Origin: Cryptomeria japonica
Taxonomy: Eukaryota; Streptophyta; Pinopsida; Cupressales; Cupressaceae
DNA: 64,000 bases
Reading direction: 5' to 3'
NCBI RefSeq assembly: GCF_030272615.1
Contig: NC_081405.1
Location: 605,226,177 to 605,290,176 of the forward strand
The notes beneath the pieces were generated by a model. That model was not told where the DNA came from. It did no database searches and saw nothing but the letters and a program-made list of their open reading frames with translations. How positions within the stretch are numbered: the stretch's first letter is position 1; every line of letters begins with the position of its first letter. Shown here one piece after another: positions 11,269 through 22,460 of this stretch. Position numbers and translations under genes: made by a program.

Positions 11269-11646
11269 TAGCGCATTCGGCTAGAGGTCTAGCACATTCC
11301 ACTTACTGTTTAGCGCGTGGAGTCTATATTATAGCGCGTAAGGACCTTTCCTCAGTGCATGGATCCATCTAATATTTTCCTGTAGGTCTTAGCGTGGAAG
11401 AATACCAGAGCAGCACATCCAGTAAATAGCATAGCGCATCTGGCCCACTATTTAGCACACGAAGTCAATCATCTAGCGAATGCCGTGAATAAATTAGCAC
11501 GTCAAAACACTAATTTTCGGAAGAGAACCAGAATAGCGCGTCCAATGCATAGGGTAGCGCATCCAAAAACTAGTGTAGTGCATTGATCCTTAATTTTAGC
11601 ACATCAAGAATATATTGTAGCACATATAGTCTGTTCTATAGCGCAT
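11269..11646 (+). repeat. Leader array B1: TAGCGCRT every 21 bp
   Basis: Seventeen copies of TAGCGC(A/G)T or a one-base derivative start at 11269, 11290, 11311, 11332, 11353, then 11390, 11411, 11432, 11453, 11474, 11495, then 11534, 11555, 11576, 11597, 11618 and 11639. Fourteen of the sixteen steps are exactly 21 bp; the others are 37 and 39. The 13 bp between motifs differ from copy to copy. Several copies are TAGCAC or TAGTGC where element C still has TAGCGC, so CpG loss explains much of the variation. It lies in the transcribed leader just after the primer site. Confidence 0.9.
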
Positions 11647-11896
11647 CACAGACAGAAGACTAAAATTAAAATTGTAACCAGAATAAAATTTAGACTTGTA
11701 GAAGTCCACCAACCTCCAGATTTATCTGACTATTTTATTGGAATTTTGCAGGACTCTAACAATTTTCTTGTAGGTGGAGCGGGTCATTTTCTTATAAAGC
11801 GATTTCATTTTGCTGACCAGAACATCGAATTTACTTTCTTGACCAAATTTCTTTTCATAGATCAGAAAATCATTGCTTTAAAAGGGATAAAATAAA
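11388..11896 (+). other. Possible coding stretch across leader array B1
   Basis: In the frame that reads the motif as (L/V/I)-A-(H/R), this 169-codon stretch has one internal stop (TGA at 11580-11582) before a TAA at 11894-11896. It runs through the array and into a non-repetitive part containing VHQPPDLSDYF and GGAGHFL. Element C is open over the same part (to 28544), with the same TGA. There is no convincing ATG. Tat-related Ogre elements are known to have an extra ORF before gag; whether this is one is uncertain. It may only reflect the 21-bp period. Confidence 0.3.
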
Positions 11897-11989
11897 TATC
11901 ATTTTTTGTGGAGCAACATCTCCACATAGATTTTAGCAAATCACTGAATTGAAAGGATAAAATAAACCAACTTGATTGCTTTGTCTCGA

Positions 11990-12620
11990 AAGTGGAAGGA
12001 ATATGCTCTCCCCTTAACTGGGTGATCAAAAATCCAGACCACTCTTACTGCTTTCTTTACTTCATGCAATAAAACCTTTAGCAGGCCTGCCTTCCCGAGG
12101 AGTTGGAATCAACTCTTAAAGCCGTTTATGGCCGGTGTGAAGGGAACGACCTAAGTGGGAAATAACTTTGATGCCAAGAATTCCAACCCACTATAATCAA
12201 ATGTGGAAAGTGACGAAAGTCCTTTTCAACGGTTGCGCGTAGTGATTAGCCTTCCCCCAGTATACTTGAGATACATAAAGCCTTTGTTCTAAAGGTTGGG
12301 AAGCCTCCTGAGGGAGTTTATCACTAACGGTCGAACAGGAAGCTTGATTACGAACTATAGAAATAGAAGCTTTGAACCGAGTCAGTAACCAGACATTTAT
12401 AACATCATAGTGCAAGGGTGGGGAAGAATCTGCCTCCAAGATTACTCACCATATATCTCCCAAGATAACTACTCAACTGTGAAGTGATTCACTTTGAGTT
12501 AATTACTGGCAAAAGGCAAAACAACGGGCACCCTCTAGGGGGTGACATGGCTGTTTGAGCTGATGAAGTATCAAGACTAGTGAGCTATGATGTTATTTAT
12601 GACCCTTGATTAAAGAGTCT
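11990..12620 (+). other. Conserved leader core of element B
   Basis: It aligns closely with element C (28620-29260) and in outline with element A (1590-2165). A hairpin GAGTTG-GAAT-CAACTC is at 12100-12115; in element A the same hairpin reads GAGTTA-T-TAACTC, so the last stem pair has changed from G-C to A-T. Conserved blocks include GGGAACGACCTAAGTGGGAA and CCAACCCACTATAA. A short minus-strand open frame at 12197-12439 has no support as a gene. Confidence 0.6.
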
Positions 12621-12789
12621 TTCTGAAGTGTGTTATTTGTATCCAAAACTGTTAAAACATTGGGGATTTGAACACATCCTCACAAAACATACACTTTTTG
12701 CTAGATTAGGCAAAATGGTTGTACTTTTTGTGCCGTGCTTGCATTTATTACTTTAGAAAATCATCCATCAAAAAAAAATCAGGGCAATT

Positions 12790-13162
12790 TAGCCCATAAG
12801 AGCAACTTCTTAGCGCGTGGAGTAATTCTGTTAGCGCATCCAAACTGCCAGTTAGCGCGTTGGTTCAAAACAATAGCATTCCATCTTAAGGCAAAAATAG
12901 TGCAAAATCCTTTAGTGCATCAAAGACATAGTCTAGCGCTTGGAAGCAATAGCTTAGCGCATAGAGACTAAACATTAGCGCATAGAGTCCAACAGTTAGC
13001 GCGTCACAGACCCAGGATAGCGCATAGATTTTTCAAAAGTTGGAAAAACAATTTTAATAGTCCAAAAACTTTAGCGCGTCTGGAGGCAGCCTAGCGCGTA
13101 TGGTTATTATTTTAGCGCATCAAGGAATTTCAGTAGCGCATGTAGACTCTGTTCTAGCGCGT
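12790..13162 (+). repeat. Leader array B2: second TAGCGCRT array, 21-bp step
   Basis: Motifs start at 12790, 12811, 12832, 12853, 12874, 12913, 12934, 12955, 12976, 12997, 13018, 13072, 13092, 13113, 13134 and 13155. Steps are 21 bp except 39, 54 and one 20. It lies on the gag side of the conserved core. The first ten or so motifs share one reading frame. Confidence 0.9.
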
Positions 13163-13617
13163 GATCAAAAACAGAGAAAAACAGAGAGCAAAACCGAGAA
13201 TTTTTTTTGAAATTTTCAAACACATTTTTAGAAGCATTTTTCATCAAACCAGAGTGGCAACCAAACCATTAAAACTATTTCTCAAGCAAAATTTGTGTCA
13301 AAATGAACGTTGTCAGAATCTTAAATGAATCACGCAATCGAGGATGTCTCTCCTATCATAATCTAGAAATCTCATCATCAGTGTCAAACAGAATCCTTTA
13401 CCATCTTACATATTTTTATCTCAAAACACTTGTTTAAAATCTTCAAATTGTCAAATCAAGTTTCCAGATCGGGAGGCTTTTATCCATATCATTTGACACG
13501 CTTTGTCGTGAAGGGGCATCTAAAAACCTTCACTCTGATAGAGTAAGATTTGAAATTTTCAAAAACAAGAATCAACTGAATCCAAACCAATCAAAGGAAA
13601 CCATTGATCACTCATGC
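13163..13617 (+). other. Leader between array B2 and ORF0
   Basis: AT-rich transcribed leader without a convincing gene. The frame of ORF0 is open backwards to a TAA near 13440 but has no ATG upstream of 13618; element C has an extra in-frame ATG at 30216 in the same position. Confidence 0.4.
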
Positions 13618-14004
13618 ATGACTAATCCCCTTATTCTAAGAAGAAAGAACCTCTATCGTAACATCACATTGAAGAAACAACAACCTAGTTTTTCCAAATT
13701 CATCAAGAGAAATAAGTTTTTATACATCAATCGTCAACTCTTCAAATCTCATCGGGTATTCCTTCATCACGTCAAACATTATATCCAAAACAAATCTAGC
13801 GAATTTGACAAAGAACCTTTGAAAACAAGAGCATAATGTCAAAAGTCTGCTTTTAATCAAATCATAAACCGTGGAGGAAAGATCAATCTAGCATTCTTGC
13901 CCGACGAGTGCATCACATATAACACATCTCGACCAGAACCACCAACACCCAAGCAACATATCAACGAGGCTTTTGTCCCCTTCATCACTGAAAGTTTCTA
14001 CTAA
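13618..14004 (+). pseudogene. ORF0 of element B, small basic protein upstream of gag
   Basis: Counted from the ATG at 13618 the frame is 128 codons, ending at TAA 14002-14004. That is one base before the gag ATG at 14006. A TAA at 13834-13836 interrupts it. In element C the same codon is TAC, and a different stop (TAA 30576-30578) replaces CAA, so the consensus of the two copies is open throughout. The product would be rich in Lys, Arg and Asn at the N-terminus and end in AFVPFITESFY. I do not recognise a domain. It might be an extra ORF like those of Ogre-type elements, or an upstream ORF that tunes gag translation. Confidence 0.45.
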
Positions 14005-14005
14005 A

Positions 14006-15649
14006 ATGCCTGTTACTCGCTCTCAAAGAGACAAACAAAGCGAGGCACACGCTGAGTCTAGTATGAATCGCAGATTGTCAAATCCTTTTAAAGTTCCACC
14101 CGTAGAAGAACTTGAAATTACTAAAGCACTTCTTCGGGAATGTCAAGAAAACCCTTCCTTCCAAAAACTTGTAGAAAAACTCATGGAACATGATAAAGAA
14201 AAATATCTATTGATGCTTACAAGTAAAGGCGTTAAACTTCCCGAAGATTTAGACCCAAACATTTTTCAAACTGGATCTAAACAATATGCATATCAAGAAC
14301 AACACAGAGAAGAAGAAACTCACATACCTGAACAACATATTCCAGAGCAACACATTCCAGAACAACGCATACCAGAAATGCATATACCTGAGCTAGAAAC
14401 ACCAGAGCAAAATATACCATTTACTACACCTTTTCAGCTGAAAACCAATACAAGGCAAGAACTTTTCCCTCGACAAGACAATATACCTTTGGCAGCCCTT
14501 ACTCAACAAATGCAAATGTTGCACAGGCAAATACAGGATATGCAACAAGGGACAATAGTGCGGTACTCTTTAAACGAAATCTGTCCTTACCCATTTGACA
14601 GAAGATTGAACATGGTGCCTTTTCCTCCAAACTTAGACGTTCCCAAATTTGATAAATATGATGGAAAAAGTGATCCCTGAGATCAAGTTCGAGAATTTTG
14701 CACACTAAGCCTTGAATTTGCTCATGATGACACCTATTTGATGAGGTTATTCCCCAGAAGCTTGGGAGGGCAAACTATGGAATGGTTATCCAAAATTTCG
14801 CCACCTGTCAAATCATTTGATGAATTGGTTAACAAATTCATAACCCACTATTCCTACAACATCCAACATGCCATAACCATGTTAGATGTTTGCAACACCA
14901 AACAAAAGAACAACGAAACATTCATGGTGTTCCTTCAATGCTGGCAACGCATGGTATCACAATATCCTCGAGATATTCCCGAAAAGGAGAAAATGGAAAT
15001 CTTCATTGATAACTTGAATGGTGAAATGAGTTACAGACTAAAACTTCAATGCATACCATCTTTCGCTAAATTGATTGAAAATGGCATTCAAGTAGAAGAA
15101 GCCTGTGTCAAAAAGGGAACACTCAAATTCTACAAGGAAGGAACAAACTCATCAAACTACAATAACCAGAACAACACAAATCTTGACAAATCTTGATTTT
15201 GGACCCGAAACAAAAACGAAGGCAACAATGAATCATATGATCCCAAATCTAAGCAACCAGTGCTTACATTATCTGGAAATCCTCAAAATACGAAAAATCC
15301 TAAAAATGCTACTCCCAGTGCTAACACATATGCACCAAGCAATGATCAAGGACAACTCAACACAAACAACACCAACGATACTCAAAGAAAAAACATGAAT
15401 CCATGACCTAACAACAATTCACGCAACAACACGAACAATTTCCAAAAGCGTATCTTCACACCACTGGGACAATCATTAGAATCCGCATTTAGAGAACTTT
15501 TGGCAAACAAGATTCTTTCTTTGCCTCCCATCAGCAACTATGAACCCCCAATCAAACCACCTTGGTGGAATGATTCACACTATTGTGATTTCCATCGCAA
15601 CAAGGGTCATAGAACAAACGAGTGCATGAGATTGAAACATATAGTATAG
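14006..15649 (+). pseudogene. gag: Gag of element B
   Basis: Starts at ATG 14006 (MPVTRSQRDKQ), the first ATG of the frame and directly after the ORF0 stop. An N-terminal region contains a short IPEQH repeat (about 14322-14415). Then comes the conserved retrotransposon Gag core (near 14590-15120, with MRLFPRSLGGQTMEWL and the following helices), and a C-terminal motif CDFHRNKGHRTNEC (near 15585-15626) of the C-x2-H...H-x4-C type usual in Tat elements. It would form the particle and bind RNA. Nonsense codons are at 14678-14680, 15194-15196 and near 15404, all sense in element C (two are CGA there). It ends at TAG 15647-15649, which element C shares. Confidence 0.85.
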
Positions 15650-18052
15650 GACATGATTGATCAAGGTGACTTAACGGTGGATGGTCTTAAAACAAATGGT
15701 GATCACGGTGCCTTCAAAAATCCTCTCCCAAATTACAACAAAGATGGAGCATCAACTTCAGATGATACACGCGGAGCTCATATTAATCACATCTACAACA
15801 ACACAATCAACCACATATCAGCTGAAGATCATCAAGTCAATGTCATCACCATTCGAGAGCGGCATGAATCTGTCAATGTAACAACCCGAACTCAGAAATA
15901 TGTCTTAAAGGGACATACTGCACCTACAACTACCACACCAAAAATCCAATATGACTTGGTTAGCCAACTACGCAAGACTCCAGCTCAGATATCTATCCTA
16001 GAATTATTGAAACTGTCACCAAAGCACAAAGACATATTGGAGCAAGTGCTATTGGAAACAAATGTACCTCAAAATCTGGATACAGACAGTTTTGAAGCCA
16101 TGGTCGCCCATATGACAGGACCTCATAACCTCACCTTCTCAGAGCATGACAATACTTCCTTGAGTCATCCACATAATACTCCTCTCCACATTGAAGTCAT
16201 TGTTTGCAAACACTGAGTAAAAAGAGTTTTAATAGATGGAGGAGCCGGACTTAATATATGTACTTTAAAGCTTATCTGTGCATTAGGCTTCTCAAAAGAA
16301 TCTATTGATCCTTGCAAAAACATTACCATAAAAGCATATGATGATGAGGAAAGATCCTCTAAAGGAACAGTGATATTACCTATTCAAGTAGGACCAGTAC
16401 AAAAGGATACTAAATGTCAGGTCTTAGATATTGATCTAACCTACAATATCTTGTTAGGACGACCTTGGATACATGAAATGCAAGTTTTACCTTCCACATA
16501 TCACCAATGTGTCAAGTTTCCTTATGATGGACAAGAAATATCCATATCAGCTGATCATAATCCATTCCAACATTGTAACGCAATGGGGGCAGCCCAAGAC
16601 AGTTTGGTTCCTCATAATAGAGAAAAGCAGTGATCTTCAACATCAGATCCACCAACAGCAAAATCAAACTCCTTATTGGGAGACTTCAAGAAGAAGATGC
16701 AAATCAAAGACCAGGGCATGGGAGAATACTCTTTGGAGCCTTTATGTTTGGCTAAATTGCCAACATCACCTAGATCGCATGGTTTGCCTACTACATCAAC
16801 ACATCTGGCTACTCAGCCCATCACTAAATTTGATGGTACCTTCATCCAATTGGGTACTTTAGCACATGAAACAGAAGGCAAGGACGTTCTTAGCTGGCTA
16901 TACAAAGATGAGGAAGAAGATCATAGAGCAGCTGCTCTAGACATTGTTCTACCAACACACCTGTATGGAAAAGGCTACTTAATCATGAAGCAAATGAGAT
17001 ATGGCGGTAAAGGACCTATTGGGAAACGCAAAGAAGGAGTCACTGAACCTATAAATCTTCCTTCACAACCTAGTAGAAACAAAGTGGGATTGGGTTCTAA
17101 ACTCACATTCCTCTTGAAACAGCCGCAACACACAACTACAAAAGCTCAATGGAAGGTGAAGAAGAAGTACAAAGAAGAATCCTGGCAGGAAGCACTCTTT
17201 GAATCAGCAGAAACAATCCGCAAGGCATGGGAACGTCAAGATCAGAAGTTGCATCAGGGAAAGCTTCTAAGTCATAAGAAGGCCCTATCTGCAGTGGTAG
17301 CTCATATTCAAACACCAATGTCTCAAAAACAAATCATGTCATCTCCAGATACCATTATTCCTCCCCGAGGAAGTACAGTTTATGAACAAATCCAGCAAGT
17401 AGAAGATGGATCTGATACAGAATCAACAAAAACCATCAAAATGGTATCCATCATTAAAGATTTGTTTTCACCATACAACATACCTGTTTGCAGCACCGAT
17501 AGAATCTGGGACGATGCCTATGAGATAGATTCCAATGAATATGAATGGGGTACTTGCTCCAATGCTACTACAGATATCCCTGATGATACTGATTCTATAT
17601 CCCTTTCTCAAGAAGAACATAACGTAGAAGATAGACCTCTTGAATTTGGACCACAAAATATCTATGACGCCAAGGAAAGTGAACAAAAACATTATGAACA
17701 AGTCTATGTGGAAGATAATACCATCGAGGACCTCAACGAAATCCTGGACTTCTTTACAACCAAGGCCCATCACAATGAAAACTCCATCCTAACACTCACA
17801 GTAGCCAAACTTGATCCACCTAACGATTCCTTACCACTTGTCTTTCCTAACCTCATCGACTGGGATGAACCTGAAATCCCTAATATACCAATTTTCCCAG
17901 ATGATGAATCTATTATCCATTACCTATGTACCGTAAATCTGGAAACAGACTCTACCAGTGAACAAAGTAACGATGTCTGTCAATCAGGGAGTGCCAAGTC
18001 TCTCAGTCGCAAAAATGAACTAAATAAAGGATTTGATGCTGAAAACTAGTCA
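15650..18052 (+). pseudogene. pro: Protease and linker of element B pol
   Basis: It continues in the gag frame. The aspartic protease centre is at about 16226-16250 (VLIDGGAGLNI), with the flap-side block LLGRPWIHEM near 16450-16480. A long acidic linker follows (16676-18049), rich in Asp and Glu, leading to RT. Stops: TGA 16214-16216 (CGA in element C), TGA 16631-16633, TAG 18047-18049. The protease would cut the Gag-Pol polyprotein. D-G-G-A in place of D-S/T-G-A is shared by all three Tat-like elements in the window. Confidence 0.8.
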
Positions 18053-20341
18053 ATGGCAGCTCTAGATCACGAAAAAGTAAAAATAAAGGACGCATCTGAG
18101 GGTGAAAACCTTTTTAAGGCACCTAATGATGGGAGACTTGACGCTCTTCCTAAACACTTTCATGAGCGATCACCCATTTTGATTGAGCCCACTCAATCAA
18201 TCAACATTGGTACCACAGAAGCAGCCAGAAACATACACCTTGCAGAATCTCTAACAGAAGAAGAAAGATTGGCATTCATCATCTTTTTTAAAGGACAGCA
18301 AATCAACTTTGCTTGGTCATATGCGGATATGCCCGGAGTAGATCCTCACTTAATCATGCATCACTTGTCCATTTCTATAGGAGTTAAGCTAGTCAAGCAA
18401 AAACTACGCAAGATGAATCCACAGGTGGCACTCACGGTCAAAACTGAACTAAAGAAACTATTAGATGTCGGATTCATCCGACCCATTGACTATGCAGAAT
18501 GGATTTCCAACATCATTCCAGTATCAAAACCAGATGGTAGTATCAAAATCTGCACTGACTTCAGAGACGTCAAGAAAGCTTGTCCAAAGGACAACATTCC
18601 TCTGCCCAATATAGACATAATTGTAGATCTCACAGCAAGCCATGCCATGCTCTCACTAATGGACGGTTTCTCAGGCTATAATCAAATCAAAATAGCCCCC
18701 GAAGATCAAGATAAAACCGCGTTCACTTGTCCTTGGGGAATGTATTGCTAGAATGTTATGCCTTTTGGCTTAAAGAATGTAGGGGCCACTTATCAAAGAG
18801 CAATGACAACAATATTCCATGACATGATGCACACATTTATGGAAGACTATGTGGATGATTTATTAGCTAAATCCTTCACTAGAGCTGAACATCTTGGCAT
18901 CCTAACAAAGATTTTTGATCGCTTAGAGAAATTCTAGGTCAGGCTCAACCCTAAGAAGTGTGTCTTTGGGGTTACATCAGGCAAGTTACTAGGCTACATT
19001 GTCTCAGCTAAAGGTATTGAAGTAGATCCAGCAAAGGTACAAGCCATTATGGACATGCCACCACCAAAGAATATCAGTCAACTGAGATCTCTACAAGGAC
19101 GACTTCAATCAATCAGGCGATTCATCGCTTAGCTAGCAGATAAAAGTCTCCCATTTAACTATTTACTACACAAAAATGTGCATTTCAAATGGGAGGCCAA
19201 GTGTGCAGAATCTTTTTACCAAATCAAACAGTACCTGATGAATCCACTAGTTCTGGTCCCACCAATCGCAGGAAAGCCTCTTATCTTATATATCTCAACA
19301 ACAAATATATCACTGGGGGCACTATTGGCACAAGAAGATCAACAAGGAAAGGAACGCACCATATATTACATCAGTCGAACATTGAATGGCTATGAACTCA
19401 ACTATACATTCATTGAAAAGGCTTGCCTAACAGTGGTCTTCGCATCTCAAAAGTTCCGACATTATATGCTAGCACATACCATCAAGCTAGTCGCAAAAAT
19501 TGATCCTCTCAAATATCTACTCAGCAAGGCAGCTCTTACAGGTTGATTGGCTAAATGGGTCATGATTCTCAGTGAATTTGACATCCAATACATAGAAAGA
19601 CAAGCCATCAAGGGACAAGCAATTGCAGATCAGTTGGCTGAAGCACCACTCCCCGGTAAACACACCATGGAGATTGAATTTCCGGACAGGGACGTTCTTA
19701 CTCTTTCTACTAAACAATGGACCCTATACTTTGACAGATCCTATACACAACACGGTTCCAGTGCTGGCATTCTGTTCATCACTCCTGAAGGACACACTAT
19801 ACCAAAATCATATAGGCTTATGTTTCCATGCACAAATAATGTGGCTGAATATGAGGCACTGGTCATAGGCATCAAAATGGCCGTAAAATGGAAAATCATA
19901 GAGTTAAAGGTCTATGGGGACTCAAAACTGGTTGTCCATCAAATCAACAATGACTATCAAACAAAGGATGACAAGCTACTACCCTACAAATGAATGGTGG
20001 ATGATTTCAAACAGTATTTTGTACACATCACCTTCGAGAAAATACCAAGGTTGAACAACAAAGCAGCTGATGCAATGGCTACTATCGCTTCACTACTACA
20101 AATTCTAGAGCAACAGAGTTGTTACGAGTTCCTGGTAGAGCAACTGTTCTCCCCCGCCTATGACCACTCTGAATCCCAAGTTATTTATGCCTTGACTGGT
20201 TCAGATTCTCCATTATATGGACCAATATACGACTACCTCAAGCATAATATCTTACCTATTGACCAATCCCGTAACCAAAAACGTAACTTTATCCGACAAG
20301 CTGCCCGTTACACACTTACCGCCGATACTTTATATTGTTGA
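18053..20341 (+). pseudogene. pol: Reverse transcriptase and two RNase H domains of element B
   Basis: RT spans about 18380-19150: KPDGSIKICTDFRDVKKACP (18528-18590), LMDGFSGYNQI (18658-18690), and the catalytic motif YVDD at 18848-18859. The first RNase H lies at about 19178-19546. The second, archaeal-type RNase H is at about 19720-20090 (YFDRS where DGS is usual, AEYEALVIGIKMA, GDSKLVVHQIN). Two RNase H domains mark the Tat lineage. Everything stays in one frame; the breaks are nonsense only: TAG after WGMYC near 18749, TAG near 18936 and 19130, TGA 19544-19546, TGA 19991-19993, TGA 20339-20341. The Gly-to-Arg change beside the first Asp of the second RNase H is a further lesion. Confidence 0.87.
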
Positions 20342-21469
20342 GGTCTTGATGGTACTCTTCTTCGTTGCCTTGATCGTAATGATTCTGATTCTGCTTTACA
20401 TGAGCTTCATGAAGGTATTTGTGGCACACATTCCAGTGGCACTACTCTTGCTAAAAAGCTTCTATGAATGGGATACTACTGGCCTACAATGGAGAAAGAC
20501 TCCTATCACTTCGCTAAGAAATGTCCTAAATGCCAAATCCATGGTAATCTCATACATGCACCAGCATAGGAACTACAGCCATTTACAACATCCTGGCCCT
20601 TTTGTCAGTGGGGACTAGACTTAGTTGGCAAAATTCATCCTTCGTCTTCAAATGGACACAAGTTCATTATAACAGCAACAGAATACTTTACCAAATGGAT
20701 AGAAGCAGTTCCCATGACCACAGTGACAGGGAAACAAATTGCCTCTTTTATCCTAAATTATCTGATCTACCGATATGGTATTCCAAGTTCAATCATCATA
20801 GATAATGGACGACCTTTCAAAAACCAAGATGTACAGGAACTATGTGAAAGATTCAAAATCCAACATAGGTTTTCTACACCATACTACCCACAGGGAAATG
20901 GTCAAGCAGAAGCGTCTAACAAGATAATATTGAAAATCCTTAAGAAAATAGTGAATGATGCAGGCAAAGATTGGCACGTACAACTCAATCCAGCACTTTG
21001 GGCATACAGAACCAGCATCCGCACACCTATAGGAGCAACACCATACTCATTGGTATATGGATCAGAAGCTATTTTACCCCTGGAGGTAGAAATCCCCTCT
21101 CTCAGAGTCTCTTTGAAAGGCTTAATCCCGGATGAAGAGTATCGAGTTAACCGACTACAGGAACTTGAACTATTAGATGAAAGACGCCAACATGCTTATA
21201 CCCATCTCAAAGCATATCAGCAACGCATGTGCAGGAGCTACAATCACAAGGTCATTCCTCTCAACTTCAAGGTTGGTGACCTAGTCCTCAAAGAAAATCC
21301 AAGAAATCAGCAAGATCGAGAAAAGAAAGGGAAATTTGAACCTAACTGGTTGGGTCCCTATGTTATCATATCAGTCTATGGATCAAGTGCCTATCAGCTA
21401 ACAAATTCTGAAGGAGATGTGCTCGACGAACCAACTAACAGCATCCATCTAAAGAGGTACTACACTTAA
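20342..21469 (+). pseudogene. int: Integrase of element B
   Basis: The zinc-binding HHCC part is at about 20395-20540 (H-E-G-I-C-G-T-H..., then CPKCQIHG). The catalytic core has GLDLVGKI (first Asp near 20616), IIDNGRPF (second Asp near 20800) and GNGQAEAS (Glu near 20908). The C-terminal domain carries GDLVLKENPR and a GPY motif, and ends at TAA 21467-21469. Stops are at about 20465 (TGA) and 20568 (TAG). From 20714 to the end it is open for 251 codons. It would insert the cDNA into the genome. I see no chromodomain, as expected for Tat. Confidence 0.86.
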
Positions 21470-22460
21470 GTGGCCTAGTGCACGGAAAAAGCCAAAATAC
21501 AAAAAAAAAAGATCAAAAAAATCAAAAAAGTCCAGAAAAAGCAAAAACATAAAGTACAAATAAAAACAAATGGTGAAAACCTGGTAAATAGGTGCTCTTG
21601 TGAAAGAACGGCTCCTTTATCTATCTCAATCCCATTTTAACCATACAAACACTATCGACCATCGATCGACACTTAGCACCTATCCATTCAGGACATACTT
21701 AGCATAGTCACTATCCTAATTTGTCTATATATATCCTCTTACCACATCCGACCATGGCTTGGAAATCACTGTACATGATCATATCAAGAGGCACACTCAG
21801 CTAGGGGAATTAACTTGTTCAAAAACTTGCAAACATTCAAGACATCACAACTATTGCAAAAACTCAGAAGCATGACATCCAACAACCAAAACTACGCTTC
21901 ATCGCAAAAACCAAAACAAAACAATTCACAAAAATACCAAGGATGGATGATTTTCTAAAGTACTAAATATTGCATTCTTGCATAAAGTCTTGACTAGTTT
22001 TGCATTTTGAACTTTTTGAATTTTTGGATTCTCTTCCTTGTCTCACTCAATGCTTCACAGCTGGAGGTCAAGGGGAACTTCCAATATTTTCTTAGTCTTC
22101 TGTCTAGGAGGCGATCATTTGTACTGTGTGAATACATGCCTCAAGATGTGATACATCGAATATCACTGAAGGCATGATTCCACTTCACACATACAAATGT
22201 TCAAATCTTGTCTGTTTACGCAATACGCACTCAGGTTGTCCTGGTTCAATTATACCTTGACGCTTGTGCTATCTTGCAAAATCAAAAATCATGTAAATTT
22301 TTCTCAGGTCATTATGGTTCAATTATACCATTATGCTTGTATAAATTTTCAACATATCCTAAACAAATCAATGCTCAATGATGAAACCTACAAAGAAAGC
22401 AAACATATGGTTGTATCGGATGGCAAATACAGAATGAGGGATGCTCCACAAATATTAGAT
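21470..22460 (+). other. Region between pol and the antisense gene in element B
   Basis: 21490-21570 is A-rich with GTGAAAACCTGG at about 21572, as in element A. The motif AGGTYRTYMTGGTTCAATTA-TACC is duplicated at 22233 and 22306, as in element A. No gene is seen. It may hold the poly(A) signals of the converging antisense gene. Confidence 0.5.

Noticed and set aside
11269-11646. Leader arrays considered as CRISPR-like repeats with spacers
   Set aside because: An 8-bp repeat with 13-bp filler inside a plant retrotransposon leader, with motif variants explained by CpG loss; no prokaryotic context.
12197-12439. Minus-strand open frame of 80 codons in the leader core, also in element C (28845-29087)
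   Set aside because: The two copies share it by descent. It lies in a conserved noncoding core, is absent from element A and resembles no known protein.
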